A stretch of 64,000 nucleotides of DNA. Source: Spongilla lacustris. Its lineage: Eukaryota > Porifera > Demospongiae > Spongillida > Spongillidae. The DNA is taken from positions 6,817,879-6,881,878 of the forward strand of contig OX442427.1 of the NCBI GenBank assembly GCA_949361645.1. Direction: 5' to 3'. Of this stretch, positions 1-10,881 are shown piece by piece. The translations under genes were made by a program, and so were the position numbers. A model generated the notes under the pieces. That model had not been told where the DNA came from, ran no database searches, and was given only the letters and a program-made list of their open reading frames with translations. Each line of letters begins with the position of its first letter. Within the stretch, counting starts at the first letter, position 1.

Positions 1-71
1 GCATGATGCAATATGATATGCATGGGTTTCTGTATATATCGTGCAAAAATGTATATACATTTATGCACCCT

Positions 72-356
72 TCAGGCACAGGATAAGTTTATTGACATCA
101 ATGTGTAAAAACAAGGCAACTCCAGTCCTTTCCCCTTCTTTGGTTTTCCAGTAATCAAACAGTGCCCGGTGGTGCCCTCGTTACATAAAAAATAGAACAC
201 ATTTCTTGATATGTCCTGCAGTACATGCCCAACAGTATTTGCTTGTAATCCCGGTCTCTTCACAGCTACATTGTATACAGCTGTGCGGTCATGCACATTA
301 CTGGGTTCACAGGCAAGCTGCAGACACTGTCGAGCATTAGGCACCCATACATCCAT
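72..356 (-). CDS. HIRAN-like domain protein fragment
   Basis: A 94-codon open frame on the minus strand. Residues about 10-75 read as a HIRAN-type domain: an EPSNVHDRTAV segment (family pattern: E-P-x-N-x-x-D-x-x-A-V), then a VGHV step, then a C-x-I-T-G-K-x-K-K-G-K-G-L-E-x-P-C ending seen in the many HIRAN-like genes of cnidarians and sponges. HIRAN domains in helicase-like proteins bind single-stranded 3' DNA ends; here the domain stands alone, so its role is unknown. There is no clear intron or partner exon nearby, and the decayed Ginger1 transposon begins 1.7 kb away. It may be a single-exon gene, the end of a longer gene that leaves the window, or a piece of a mobile element. The domain call is by pattern only. 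Confidence 0.45.
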   Translation of the reverse strand: MDVWVPNARQCLQLACEPSNVHDRTAVYNVAVKRPGLQANTVGHVLQDISRNVFYFLCNEGTTGHCLITGKPKKGKGLELPCFYTLMSINLSCA

Positions 357-2103
357 GTGGTAATACTGTAGGTATGTAATATTTATAAATTAATTGATGC
401 ATAATATCCGTAATTCCTTGTTTCCTTACTTTTTACTCAGTTGCTGTCTACAAATCCTACATCACCAATTTTAATTTTTATATCTTGTTTCACTCCATTT
501 TTCCCCCGGTGGGTTCCTACTTATGTGTTGAATGCATGAGAGCAAATGAAGAAGGAAGGGCAATCTTGGAATACTACATGTAACCGTTTATATAGCGTAT
601 CACATCCCAGCAGTATAAAACAGTTTGATCTGCTCACTTGCTATCACTGGCATCATTAAATCACATCATAATCAAACAATTTTGTTTTAACAGCTAAGGT
701 CTCTGAAAGTTCTGGCATGTGACTGCACCCCCCCCCCTTCCCCTTCCCCCCCCCTCCCCTGGCTGCACATGTCATACACAAGAACCTCCATCACAAATAT
801 CCTCACAGGATTCAAAGCCCTCTTCTCTTGACTGAAGATACTTGTACGTTCTTCAAAGCCAGTAGCAAAGGCATCATTGCCTGTACCTGATGTAGCAGAT
901 TAAAGCAATTGGCCTTTCACACCAAAAATGCTTACCAGATTGCTTGCCCTTTTCATATGTGGTGGGCAAAAGAACCACCACTGAGTACAGCACAGAATAG
1001 GTCTACCATCATGGCCAAACTGTACTACTTGTATCCAGCTGTGTGGGGTGAAGTAGGTTGGAGAAGGAAGTGAAGGAGGGGAAGGAAGAAGAGAAGGAGG
1101 AGAGGAGAGATGAAGTGGAGGGAGGATGGAGAGGAGGAAGGAGGGAGAGGAGCGGAAGAGAAGTAGAGAGGAGGGGAAGGGGAGGAGAGAAGAGAAGATT
1201 AGGGAATAGCAAGCACAACGTCACACAGATGAGCAGTACACCCCCCTTGGCAACATATCCGTGGGACATGGCACACACAAACATACACATACAACCCACA
1301 TTTCCAGAGGTCCACCCCTCATCCTGGTGGGATGCTGTGTTCCCTTTCCACTTCTCCATGTCCACCTAATAACATTGGCCAAGAACAGCTCACCAGCAGA
1401 GCAGTATTTGTCAAGAACAAAGCTGTCCTCATTGGAAGCTTCTGGTGCAGGAACTACTATGGGGTTAGTTCCAAGGATGCTCTGTCACAGGAGAGATATG
1501 ACTTATGGGGTTATGGAGTTACCAGTGCAGCCTGAATGAGCAGCACCTGATTTGCTCTAGTGGGGACCACCAGAGGACACGCATTTGTGAAGGACATTCC
1601 AGTTCATAGAAAAGCATCTATCAGCTACCATTAAAAACAGAACTCACTTATAAATGGTCCTACCAGCAGGCCATCTTTGAGAGCTTGCATAGCGTTATGG
1701 GCTATTCCTATATTTAACCGCACCCCCCGATGGATGACAATAAGGTGACCGGGGGGGGGGGGGGGGGGGGGGGGGAGGAGTATAGGGAATATGTCCAGTG
1801 GGGTCAGCAAGTAGTTGTTTAAAAAATATAGTGTTGTATATTACAACTCTACAAGAGTCCAAGAGCCGATATAGGTGTAAATGGCATATGTTTGACTATG
1901 ATGCTCTGGATCTCTATATCCATTACAGCTACATATTTGCAACAAACCCTAAACCACACTGCCATCTCCACCTTTGCAACATAACTAGTTTTCATCCCTT
2001 AGACCTGTTCTGCATTGCCCCAGTAATCCGAGCTAAAGTTCCACTTCTGATTTGCAACCCTAAATCCAGGTGTTTCACCACTGTATAACGCAAAAGCCGG
2101 CAC
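357..2103. other. No recognisable gene; low-complexity tracts
   Basis: I see no supported coding region here. There is a C-rich tract at about 728-765, a GA-rich purine tract at 1059-1200 and a run of about 25 G at 1750-1776. Open frames over the purine tract have biased composition (E/R/G on one strand, S/L/P on the other) and are not believable genes. A short stretch at 1380-1540 is open in two frames but matches nothing I know. Confidence 0.5.
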
Positions 2104-2473
2104 GTGTGGACATGCTTCCGAATAGACAAGCTTCTGAGCAAATTTACAATCAGGGAGTCATTAAATGCCTGTCCTGAAGAAATAGTTGACGATGGTTATG
2201 ATTGTGATGATCTTGTCGAGGAGGCCTATGCCTATTTAGTGTCGAAGAAGTATCCTGAATGTGTCAGTGATACCAAAAGGAGGGTGATACAAAGGAAAGC
2301 TGCGAAGTTGACAATATCTGTTGAAGGAGAGCTATTGTATAAGCACAAGCATGCAGGGAAAGGAAAAGGTAAGTAGCATTTAATTAATACTGCCGGCCAT
2401 TATCGTTTTTGACTTTTTTTGATAATGACATGTATGTATGTATGTGTCCAATAAAGTAGTCATCTTTACGCAG

Positions 2474-3535
2474 AAGGAAGTGCTGTTGCGTTACATCCAG
2501 AGTTTGGAAGTGTACCAGAAGATCCTACTGGCATGTCACATTGATTCCGCTTCTGGTCACATGGGTAAGACCAGGACACTATACAGGATCTAGGAACGAT
2601 TCATGTGGCATAGCATGGTTAAAGACGTTGTTAGCTTGGTGAGCTCCTTATATAACTGCATGGTACTCCTTTATTTTTTATATTTCAAATTCAATCCTGG
2701 TTCTGTTATATTTCTGCAGCTATCAAAATGTGATGTGTGTCAACACATGAACAGAAAGCTAACTATACTGGAGTGCCTGAGCTTCATCCCATTCCAGTTA
2801 AAGCCCCCTGGTACATGGTTGGCATTGATTTCATTGGCCCTCTGAGCCCAGTTGCAAAAGATGGAAGTTGCTACATCCTCACTATCAGTGATTACTTCAC
2901 AAAGTGGGTTGAGGTGGTACCTACAGTCAACAAAATGGCATCTACAGTGGCAAGTTCACTGTTTAAGGTCAGCAAGTGTACATTATTTATTTGTACATGT
3001 AGCTATTTATTCATGTAGCTGTGGTTTGACTAGGTCTTTTAGTTTGTGGTACAAAGCACGCTCTTACCATGCAACTGATCATATGTTTTGGTGAGCTCCA
3101 AATATTTATGGTCATGTCCTTACTTTAACTGCAGATCTTTATGCAAATGGGACTACCACGTGTGTTGCTTTCAGACAATGGCAGCGAGTTCTGTAATGCA
3201 CTGAATGACCAACTGTCAGAGATGCTAGGAATTAAGAGGCGGCTAACTACACCTTACCCCCCTCAGGTTTGTTCCATGAATGTTATTGTGTAGTATACAT
3301 ATAAAAATGTGTACACACAAACTGCTGAACTCCGACTTGTTGGCCAATGGTCTTGATGAGCACTTCAACCAGACACAAAACATGCTGGTGAAATATGTGT
3401 CTTCCAAGAAGGATGTGTGGAGTCACTACCTAGACACTTGTGCCTTCGCATATAACACTTCCCGACATGACTCTACTAAATACACACCATTCATGCATGT
3501 TAATGTTTGGTCACCGAGCAACTCTTCCAATTGAT
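2474..3535 (+). pseudogene. Ginger1 integrase catalytic region (exons with disruptions)
   Basis: This is the DDE-integrase part of the decayed transposon. Exon 2460-2638 carries the HHCC start and an in-frame TAG at 2591. Exon 2720-2967 carries KCDVCQHMN in one frame and VPELHPIPVK...GIDFIGPL in the next, so one base is missing between them. Exon 3135-3266 carries the SDNGSEF motif and ends TTPYPPQ at a CAG|GT donor. The segment from about 3346 carries NGLDEHFNQ, but no AG stands at the expected acceptor. At 3490-3500 the direct repeat atgcatg shifts the frame just before MLMFGHRATLP. Confidence 0.7.
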
Positions 3536-4529
3536 GTTGAGCTTGAACGGCAATGTTCTGAAGATCCGTGCAAGACATATTGGGAACTTGAAGAACACTC
3601 CTATCCTGTTACATTTTCAGAACATGCATGCATATCGGAAGAGGCCAATTATTGCTGCACAGTTGAGGCAGAAAGAAGCATATGACAAAAAGCACTGCAA
3701 ACCATCAGTGTGACCAGTTGGTATTGCTGAGAAACTTCTCCCGTAAAAAGGTCAAGGGTGGAAAACTGACAGAAAGATTTCTTGGTCCACACACAATCAT
3801 AAATGTGCTGCCAAATGGTGTATATGAGATATGCAATGAGGAAGGCAAGACTGCTCGTGCTACTGGCAGCCACTTCAGTAAAAATGTACATGTCACGTGA
3901 TGCATGTTGTATGGAAGATGAAGATCAAGGTTCTTCACAAGGAGATTGTGTTAGTAAAATTTTAGTGTGTAAATATCATACAATTAAGAGATACTTGTCA
4001 GTCTGCAGCTGATGTATGTTCTCCTAAGGATGTAATAATTGATGCCATACGGTACATGGGTGTATGCAGCCCTTAGCCACCATGGAATATGCATTGTTTA
4101 AAGGTTGCTCCTACTGGTACTCTGGCAAGCCCTCATTCTTCTGGTGAGAATGGCAATGGGTTTGAAGATGATTCAGATAGTCACACAGGAGGCCAATCTA
4201 AAGGTTTGTCTTGTATATTCTTTTTCACTTTTTTAGAATATAAGACTTGGTACATTTTCAATAGACCATTCATCACCTTGTAATCGTGCCCATCAAAATG
4301 ACTGTGTTGAAGTCGGTGGCATTGTTAGTGGTTGCACTGTACTGGAGGATTGTTCAGTCTCTGAAAAACGAGATATCATTCATAAGGTAATTGCTTTGTG
4401 TATAGCAGAGGAATGTACTACCTATAGTACAAACAATTACACACCCAGTCAAAACTTCTGCTCATTTTGATTTGGATTGCACTCCGCATCATGTGTGTAA
4501 ACTGGTGATTTACCTTTTATTTTCCAACA

Positions 4530-5203
4530 GAGAAAGTGCCCTTTCACAAGCGAAATGAAAAAACAAATAGTGGGTGGTGATTGGCTTACTGATGAGTATA
4601 TGTTCTGTGCACAAGAGCTTCTCAGAATGCAGTTCCCCACGATGGATGGATGGCAGAGCACTCTTCTAGCCCAAAACAATGGATTTCTTCCAGCCAAGAT
4701 GGATGCCATTCAGATTCTTATAGTGTTGGACTCCCACTGGGTAATGTCAGCACGACTTGGTGGTACAGTCACTCTTTGTGACTGCCATTAGATTGGAAGT
4801 CGTTTATCTTTAACCCTAACCTATCAGTTATGCCCGGTGCACAGAACATCAATATGTGAGAGTGGGGGAATTCATTCTTAGCTGTGAATGTTGCTACCGT
4901 CCAAAAGCAGCGTTGCAGTGATGATTGTGGGGTTTTTGCAATAGTGTTTGCATTGCATGCTGCCCTGGGTCACTGCCTAGAAGAAATTGAGTTTGACCAG
5001 GCTACTATGCGAAACCACCTCATAAAACAAGAAACTTCACTCCTTTTCCTACCAAGAAAGCCGGTCAAAAGAGCATGTCATACCCGCATCATGAATATAG
5101 ATGTGTTTTGCAGCTGACAGATGCCTGTATGGGGATGAACACATCAAATGTTTTGGCTTCCACTCTCTTCCATCTAGTGCAGAAGAATGGAATTGTTCAC
5201 TTT
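4530..5203 (+). pseudogene. Ulp1-like cysteine protease and PHD-like remnant of the Ginger1 element
   Basis: Two coding blocks, 4530-4790 and 4880-5060, read as a C48 (Ulp1/SENP) peptidase. The first has the N-terminal LTDEYMFCAQELL helix, a GWQSTLL segment and the catalytic-His motif HWV. The second has VQKQRCSDDCGVFAIVFAL, holding the oxyanion Gln and the catalytic Cys. The region around the catalytic Asp (CDCH, about 4780) runs into a TAG, so the gap 4792-4880 is either an intron or damage. From 5090 a cysteine-rich segment (VFCSC, then HIKCFGFHSL and EEWNCSLC ending at TAA 5201-5203) resembles a PHD finger read in two frames. Ulp1 enzymes cleave SUMO-like modifiers; what it does in transposons is unknown. 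Confidence 0.65.
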
Positions 5204-6286
5204 GTACATAAATCTTGGTGTGTTAATGAACTTTACCTTTACTGAGTATTTATATTCAATGAGTTGCACAAATGAACTACTAAAATTAAGCAGACACATC
5301 AGGGCAAATTGAGCCAATTGCAGATCACCTTGCTAGAAAACGCCAAAAGGTCTACCACCAGATACATGTAGTCTTCTACAATGAGTAACAGAGTAAGGCG
5401 TCCCAAAGCACCCAGGTTCTATTACATGTAATATAATAGATCGAGATGAGAGCATCAGTGATTATACATGTATATTCACTTACCACTCAATCCCGTCGAT
5501 GAACTCAAGAGCTACAAACATAACTAGTTACATACATGTATGTACTACAGTGATTACGATGCAGACGGTGGTGAATTTCATTATAGACTTAGAAAACAAC
5601 GTCCGGACTAGAAATTTCAGGGCGGACCGTATTTTTCGAAATTATCGGTCCGAGCGGACCAAAATTTTCAGCGAAAATTATCGGTCCGGGACCAAATATT
5701 TCAGGATCAAAATTCCAGTGACACACAACCCGGCCAGGCCAGGCTGGGAATCCATGCCTGCAATCGATTGGAGGGGCCAGAATTGTGGCACCTGTCAAAG
5801 ATGGCGGAAGGTCTAAAATTCAACCCAGGCAAGAGGAGGGTGTCAAGTAGGGGGAGGGAGCAGTAGGGGGATGTGCCCCCTCCCGCGCGAAGCGCGGAAG
5901 CTTTTGAAGTGCTACATGAAACTAGTTTCGTACCCAGACCCAAGTGTACGTAACGGTACGAAGTCCACGAAAGCTATAATTTGTATTTTTATATTTTTAA
6001 GCCCCAAAATCTACCCAGGCAATTGCCTGGGTTGCCTAGTGGGCTCCGCCGGCCATGCCTGTCCTCGCAGGCGAACCAGACCTACTTCTCCGGGTCCCCA
6101 GTCCATTGTATATCGATCGTCAATAACGAAGTAGGTCTGGCTTGCGAGACTACATGTAATTACTCAGCAGGTCTGGCTTGCGAGACTACATGTAATTACT
6201 CAGCAGGTCTTAAGGCAAAGTACAGGCCATGGAAGAAAGTCTATTTGCAGAGCACTACAATAATAAACATGTATTTTAAAACAACT
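5204..6286. other. Repeat-rich intergenic DNA
   Basis: No gene is visible. At 5595-5710 there are repeated GGTCCG/CGGACC words with imperfect inverted symmetry, typical of a foldback element. At 5860-5960 a GC-rich block (CCCTCCCGCGCGAAGCGCGG) is followed by CGTACCCAGACCCAAGTG, one copy of a dispersed motif that recurs at 11.4, 19.1, 40.4, 51.6 and 54.3 kb. Confidence 0.5.
6139..6210. repeat. Tandem duplication of a 36-bp unit
   Basis: Two adjacent copies of a unit beginning GGTCTGGCTTGCGAGAC and ending ATTACTCAGCA, followed by the start of a third. They appear identical. Confidence 0.85.
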
Positions 6287-6479
6287 CAGTGGCGGATACA
6301 GGGGGGGGGGGGGGGGGCAAACCCGGCCTATGCCCCCCCCCCCTAACTAATAAGGATACGCCTCCTGTCCATTGTAATGAATTTTATTATATGTCATCAG
6401 TGCCGCACTGTCTTACCTCTTGCAGGCGCTAGACCTGTTGTACGTGCTTAAGTATCACCCCTGACACGTGGCACTTTTT

Positions 6480-6545
6480 CTATTGTTCAGTTCGTACATT
6501 CAGCGTTCAGTTCGTACATTTGTTCAGCGTTCAGTTCGTACATTG
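6480..6545. repeat. Short tandem repeat GTTCAGTTCGTACATT
   Basis: Three copies of a ~20-bp unit containing CAGTTCGTACATT, separated by short TTCAGC or TTTGTTCAGC spacers, in the subterminal part of the hAT element. Such subterminal repeats are often transposase binding sites; that is inference. Confidence 0.6.
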
Positions 6546-6564
6546 CGAATTTCAATTTCAATTG

Positions 6565-6717
6565 CCGTCAGGAAAGTAGTGGATCAAACACAGCGGAACA
6601 ATGTTCCTGCTAGATCACCAAAAGAATATTTTTAATTGGCCGTCAGGAAAGTAGTAGATCAAACACAGCGGAACAATGTTCCTGCTAAATCACCAAAAGA
6701 ATATTTTTAATTGGCTG
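6565..6717. repeat. Two ~78-bp direct repeats inside the hAT element
   Basis: Both copies start near CCGTCAGGAAAGTAGT and end AATATTTTTAATTGGC. They differ at a few positions (gtggatc/gtagatc, ctagatc/ctaaatc). The second runs directly into the transposase fragment. Confidence 0.85.
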
Positions 6718-7642
6718 TTTTTATTCCATATTTGAATTGTCTCATTCAGCAATTAGATCTTCGATTTTCGGATCTAACTATTCAAGGTTTACGAGCATTA
6801 TGTTTAACTCATTCGCATCTTTACAAAGATGATGAAAAGGCTATCGTTGCAGACGACCTATACAAGTTTTATAGTGATGATTTGCCTTTTCCACAAGCAT
6901 TTCATCAAGAGATTGCGCTTTGGAAAACCATGTGGAATAATTCCCCTATTAAACCAAACTCTCTTGTCACAACCATAGCAGACAGAAATGCATCCCCTAC
7001 CATGTTCCCAAATATTACAACTATCATGAGATTTATTTAAAATGTCTATCGCAGAAGACAGCGTTAATGTTATTGTATGTGCACAAAGATATTGAACTTA
7101 ATATAATTATTGATCTTGTCATTGACAGCTATGGTCGAAAATACCCTCGGAGGATGCTTCTAATTGACCCTATTTGTGAAGTGTGACTGTAATAGGTATC
7201 TTTACTCTGTTTTATAACTTCCAAAAGTGCAAAAAAAAAAAAAAAACACCAGTGGCTAGGGTTTTGGGGCGGAGATGATGGTGCTTACTGCGCTTTCCCA
7301 GACACTCTGGCAAGTTCGGAGGGGCACGCCCCCATTCCCATCCCTATATGCCCCCCCTAACACAAAATCCTGTATCCGCCCCTGCAACTATCTATGATAT
7401 TATCTATGGTCTGTTCGATGACGTCAGCGTCTGCGCTTGGTTCTGTTTGGTCTCGTGATATCATCACAAGTTATAGAAGCAACTGAAGGTACGTTCAAGG
7501 GCCTAGGGAAATAAGAGTGTAGGGAAATAAGATCCTGTCTCTGGACGTAGAGTAGTGTTGCGTGTCGGATGAAAATGATCGATGCAGCGAGCCTAGTGTT
7601 GGGGGTTCGCGTGTATACGCGGAATGCAGCAAGGCTGTTGCT

Positions 7643-8166
7643 TAGTCGGGCACGCCCTACCACCGCGTTTGGTGGGGTGGTAGGGTGACAAGCCTAGATT
7701 TGTGCTGCTGCAATGGGGATTGCAGTCCAATCGGTTTGCAGCGTTCAAGTGGGTTCACTATCACCCAATTAGCGGCTGATGTGAGATAATTATGGGTTTC
7801 CTGGAGCAAAATTGTGTTACCAAGGCAGCTGAAGAGTTGGGCTACCCAAGTACGAAGCAAGATTAGAACAGCTAGATGTAGCAATAGCGTTTTTTGAGAG
7901 CAGAGATGTATTTTGCATTCTTCTAGGAAGGCTTTCAGTACTTTCCACACTACAACAACGTCTTTGGCTTCTGCATTATCGAGCGCCCGTCTGTCATCTG
8001 ATTTAACATCGATGCATGCTCTATAGATATGGCAGTATGGTTTGTGGGCGGGCCGTCGCTACCATAACAAGTGTACACGTGACTCATACATAATGACTTC
8101 GCAACAATTTCTGGTTGGTATAGGCTTGTCACCCTACCACCCGCGGTGGTAGGGCGTGCCCGACTA
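7643..8166. mobile_element. 524-bp MITE with terminal inverted repeats and a 10-bp target duplication
   Basis: The left end begins TAGTCGGGCACGCCCTACCA and the right end is its reverse complement, ending GTGCCCGACTA. The directly flanking 10 bases GGCTGTTGCT occur at 7633-7642 and again at 8167-8176, an exact target-site duplication. Each end also carries a second inverted CTACCACC/GGTGGTAG pair, so each end can fold by itself. A duplication of 9-11 bp is typical of Mutator-like elements, but no transposase is present, so the superfamily is inferred from duplication length only. Short open frames inside show no family resemblance. Confidence 0.85.
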
Positions 8167-8346
8167 GGCTGTTGCTCCAATTCTGTTGGTGTCTCTTCCA
8201 AGACAAACGCTGGAGATTCATGTCTCCCCAGGACTTTTAGTAGTTTCCCCGACTACTAAGTACTTAGATGGAGAAGTTAGTGGTATTACTAGCTGATGTC
8301 TTAATCTCAACTTGTATGGATTCTAGACCCTAGCTTGGCGTAGCTA

Positions 8347-8393
8347 CTCATAGATTAAAGACCTTACGGAACGTAAGGTCTTTAATCTATGAG
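8347..8393. repeat. Perfect 22-bp hairpin
   Basis: The arms 8347-8368 (CTCATAGATTAAAGACC...) and 8372-8393 are exact reverse complements with a 3-nt loop, GAA. It is not followed by a T run and the organism is eukaryotic, so a bacterial-type terminator reading does not apply. It is more likely a foldback repeat. A weaker 9-bp hairpin (CACCCTTGC/GCAAGGGTG) follows at about 8402-8427. Confidence 0.9.
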
Positions 8394-8721
8394 CTACTGT
8401 ACACCCTTGCGTGGATATGCAAGGGTGTGGCTATGCCACAGCCCGCGTTAATTAGGTGTTAATCATAGATTGACGGATCGTGACTTAAGTCATTAATTAG
8501 TGACTTATTAAGTCACTGAACTTTTGAAACGATAAAACACTCGAATTGGTGACGCCAGTGCGTTTTTTTTTTAATTTTGCACGTACTGTGTGGCATGCAG
8601 CTTTAAACTGTTCTAAAATGGTTGTATTTTAAGCCAGAGGAGCGTAGCAAATAGGGCAGCTTGTATCGCTGTTTGGCGGCAAACATTACAAAATACGCCC
8701 CTTTTTTGTGTTCAAACCGCG

Positions 8722-9231
8722 ATGCCTTTCCTTGTTGGCGATCGTGTTACATGCAACGGAGCTAAGATATTAGGCAACAAACATGCAAAGCAGAGGTACG
8801 GAAGGCTTTTTAACGAAACAAAACTCCTTGGGGGTGTACAGAGAATTAACGGTAAAGGGCGTAGTGTAAAATGCATCATTTATTTTTATGAAGGCGCTAC
8901 TTTGAAGGCGTTTTCCGCACGCAGCATTAGGCGGCACAGCACTGCAGCAGGCGGCAATGCTGAAGCATCCATTCCCACAGCCATTTCTATAGCAATTAGT
9001 TCCCCAAACCCGGCGATTGAAGAACCACATGAGCAAGAAAGCGATGACGTCGGTGATGGCAGTAGTTTATCTTGTCATGGCGTACAATGGAAGGCAGTAG
9101 ATGGCATTGTTGAAGGCTGGAGATCCTCACCTCAGTTTGATACACACATTTTGTGGGGTAATGATGTAGAAGAGGTACACAGGACTACTGGAAATTGTCT
9201 TTCCATTACAAATGCATGCTGCCAGATGTGA
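8722..9231 (+). CDS. Hypothetical protein, 169 codons, inside the TTAA element
   Basis: An ATG-started frame of 169 codons within the TTAA-flanked element. The first 70 residues are basic and fairly ordered (VGDRVTCNGAKILGNKHAKQ...), followed by a low-complexity acidic linker (EEPHEQESDDVGDGS) and a tryptophan-containing segment. I do not recognise a domain with confidence. By position it could be the N-terminal part of the transposase or an accessory protein. Downstream the frame is closed in all readings until the Cys-rich segment near 9560. Confidence 0.4.
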   Translation: MPFLVGDRVTCNGAKILGNKHAKQRYGRLFNETKLLGGVQRINGKGRSVKCIIYFYEGATLKAFSARSIRRHSTAAGGNAEASIPTAISIAISSPNPAIEEPHEQESDDVGDGSSLSCHGVQWKAVDGIVEGWRSSPQFDTHILWGNDVEEVHRTTGNCLSITNACCQM

Positions 9232-9840
9232 TTTCAATACCGATTGCCTGTAGGATGCCCTAAGGCCACTGAATACTTATTGGTTTGATCATGAGAGCTG
9301 CAAATAGGTATCATATTTTGGACGACGCGTACTCTCTGTTCAATGGTTTCACCCGGGCACAGAAGCAGTTGCTGTAGCTTTACTTATATACATGCAAGTA
9401 CCAATAAACGTATAAACCTATACTCATGCACGCTCAGCAACAGGATTAACATGCAACATTTCCCCACAACATTGCCCCATTGTGCCTGCATCCATTGTAT
9501 GACAAAAACTCTGCTACTTGTGTAGCTACCAATGCTAGTAGTGCTTGCAGTGTATGCAAAAGCCTGTGCAAGAACTATTGTACTGTGTGCTCTGAAATGG
9601 AAAATGGCAACATTGTTGCCTTATGTGGACTGAAGTCTAAGTAAGGAAGTGCCTGTATAGTAAAGCACATATATAATCAGTGATTTACCATGCCTTTGTA
9701 CACATACGAAGTGATCATGTGTAGCCTAAATGAAATTCATTTATGTGAACCTGCTGTTATCTGTATTAACAATCAACCACATGTAAAGAATTTGTTTGAA
9801 TAGCTGGGTATAAATCTCATTTCACCGTATCCCAGGGTAG

Positions 9841-10881
9841 TGACTTAATGTACGAACGCGCAGCGGGAACCTTGCGGGAACCTAGGTTCCCGCCCGGGAA
9901 CCACTTTTCGTGCAGTACTTTATCATTATTGGCAAAGTTATGACTCTTTGAGTGATATTAGTGTATACACCTACCAATGCTGTTTCTTCCCCATAACACT
10001 AAACGCCGTACGTTGGCTAGACGCTGAGATATACAATGGTTTCTGGATCCACCTCGCACGCGTAACTTCCCGTTTGTACGGAAGGTTCCCGCGGCATGGT
10101 CCCATTTTAATGGCTACTGTGTAATAGTGGAAGATGCGGTGTTTGTTTTAATCACTCCATAAGTTAAACAAGTGATGGTTCAGTGTTCCCCATAAATAAC
10201 TAGACTATAAAATTATCCAATAGGGCTGGAAATACATAAATAATAAGTACATGAGGTTCCCGCGCATATAGAGCAAAATCATTGCACGATGAATTCATCT
10301 AACGGGTTGTTTTGTAAGTACCGTATTTATAAATTAGCGCACAATAAGAGAGGAGGGGAGGTTGCCCCGATGTGTCATTGTGCGTATGCATGTGTATTTG
10401 AATGATCTACGTTTAATTTTATGCCTGCATGCATGCACGTTGTACTTCGCAATTATGTGTAGCCAAGAAATGACAAAGGGGTACTTTTAAAAGGTCCCGT
10501 CGGCCTCAAGCGTTGAGGCCCAAGGTCCGAATATATCCCCTGCTCGTCGGCACCCGAAAATAGAGGTGGCTTTTGATTAAACACGATTTCCAACTTATAG
10601 TCTAGGCGCCATTTTACGCTCAATTATTTTCAATAACTTGTACTACCACGCCTTTCTCACATGTATTGGTGGTTCCCGGGCGGGAACCTTGTGTGGAAAA
10701 TTGGTTCCCGCTCGGTTCCCGCGAATAAAAATATAGAATAAAATAAACGTTGCGTCAGGATCGTCACTATACAAGTTATACATTCGCATTAAAAGCGGCA
10801 GAAATCGTGCATGCATTTTAGCAATACTATTTGCGGGAACCACGCGGGAACCAAACGCTGTCCGTTCGTACATTAAGTCAC
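9841..10881. mobile_element. Nested inverted-repeat element with GGTTCCCG repeats
   Basis: AGTGACTTAATGTACGAACG begins at about 9839, and its reverse complement CGTTCGTACATTAAGTCACT ends at about 10881. Just inside both ends lie several copies of GGTTCCCG/CGGGAACC (at least four near 9865-9900 and six near 10670-10850). No coding region is visible. The outermost AGTGACTTA also matches subterminal sequence of the surrounding TTAA element, so this may be a rearranged part of that element rather than an independent insertion. Confidence 0.55.

Larger units (their letters stand above)
2104..5203 (+). pseudogene. Decayed Ginger1-type DNA transposon gene (integrase + Ulp1 protease + PHD-like end)
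   Basis: In order: an N-terminal segment with the YPYY-region pattern KKYPECVSDTKRRVIQRKAA (2104-2368); an H2C2 zinc-binding region (CHIDSASGHMG, then KCDVCQ); an rve core with GIDFIGPL and SDNGSEF giving the first two acidic positions, and the third-acid helix NGLDEHFNQT; a GPY/F-type module (GKLTERFLGPHTI, 3760-3800); a Ulp1/C48 protease (HWV, then DDCGVFAIVFAL); and a Cys-rich PHD-like end (CFGFHSL, EEWNCSLC). Ginger1 transposons are described as gypsy-integrase-like transposases with a C-terminal OTU or Ulp1 protease, which fits this order. Introns are visible at about 2369-2459, 2639-2719, 2968-3134 and 3267-3345. It is broken by a TAG at 2591, a frameshift near 2750, a 4-nt duplication near 3494, a frameshift near 3712, further shifts in the Ulp1/PHD part and a lost acceptor before 3345. 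I could not find terminal inverted repeats or a CCGG target duplication. Confidence 0.75.
6287..7384 (+). mobile_element. hAT-type DNA transposon remnant with transposase fragment
   Basis: The left end starts CAGTGGCGGATACAGG and runs into a G tract; the right end is CCTGTATCCGCCCCTG, its imperfect reverse complement. Both ends are bordered by the same 5 bp, CAACT (6282-6286 and 7385-7389). CAGTGGCGGATcc-type ends are widespread in animal hAT elements; the classical hAT duplication is 8 bp, but 5-bp families are known. Inside, 6711-7040 encodes a fragment resembling the ZMYM1/TTF-type hAT transposase (FIPYLNCLIQQLDLRFSD, later FYSDDLPFPQAFHQEIALW and NASPTMFPNI). It lacks the N-terminal catalytic part and the rest of the dimerisation domain. 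Two ~78-bp direct repeats lie just before it. The element is probably an internally deleted, inactive copy. Confidence 0.75.

Noticed and set aside
1009..1369. Overlapping frames of 103-118 codons on both strands
   Set aside because: Low-complexity GA-rich DNA; no domain and no codon bias on either strand.
8402..8427. Terminator-like hairpin CACCCTTGC/GCAAGGGTG
   Set aside because: Short stem, no T run, and a eukaryotic context.
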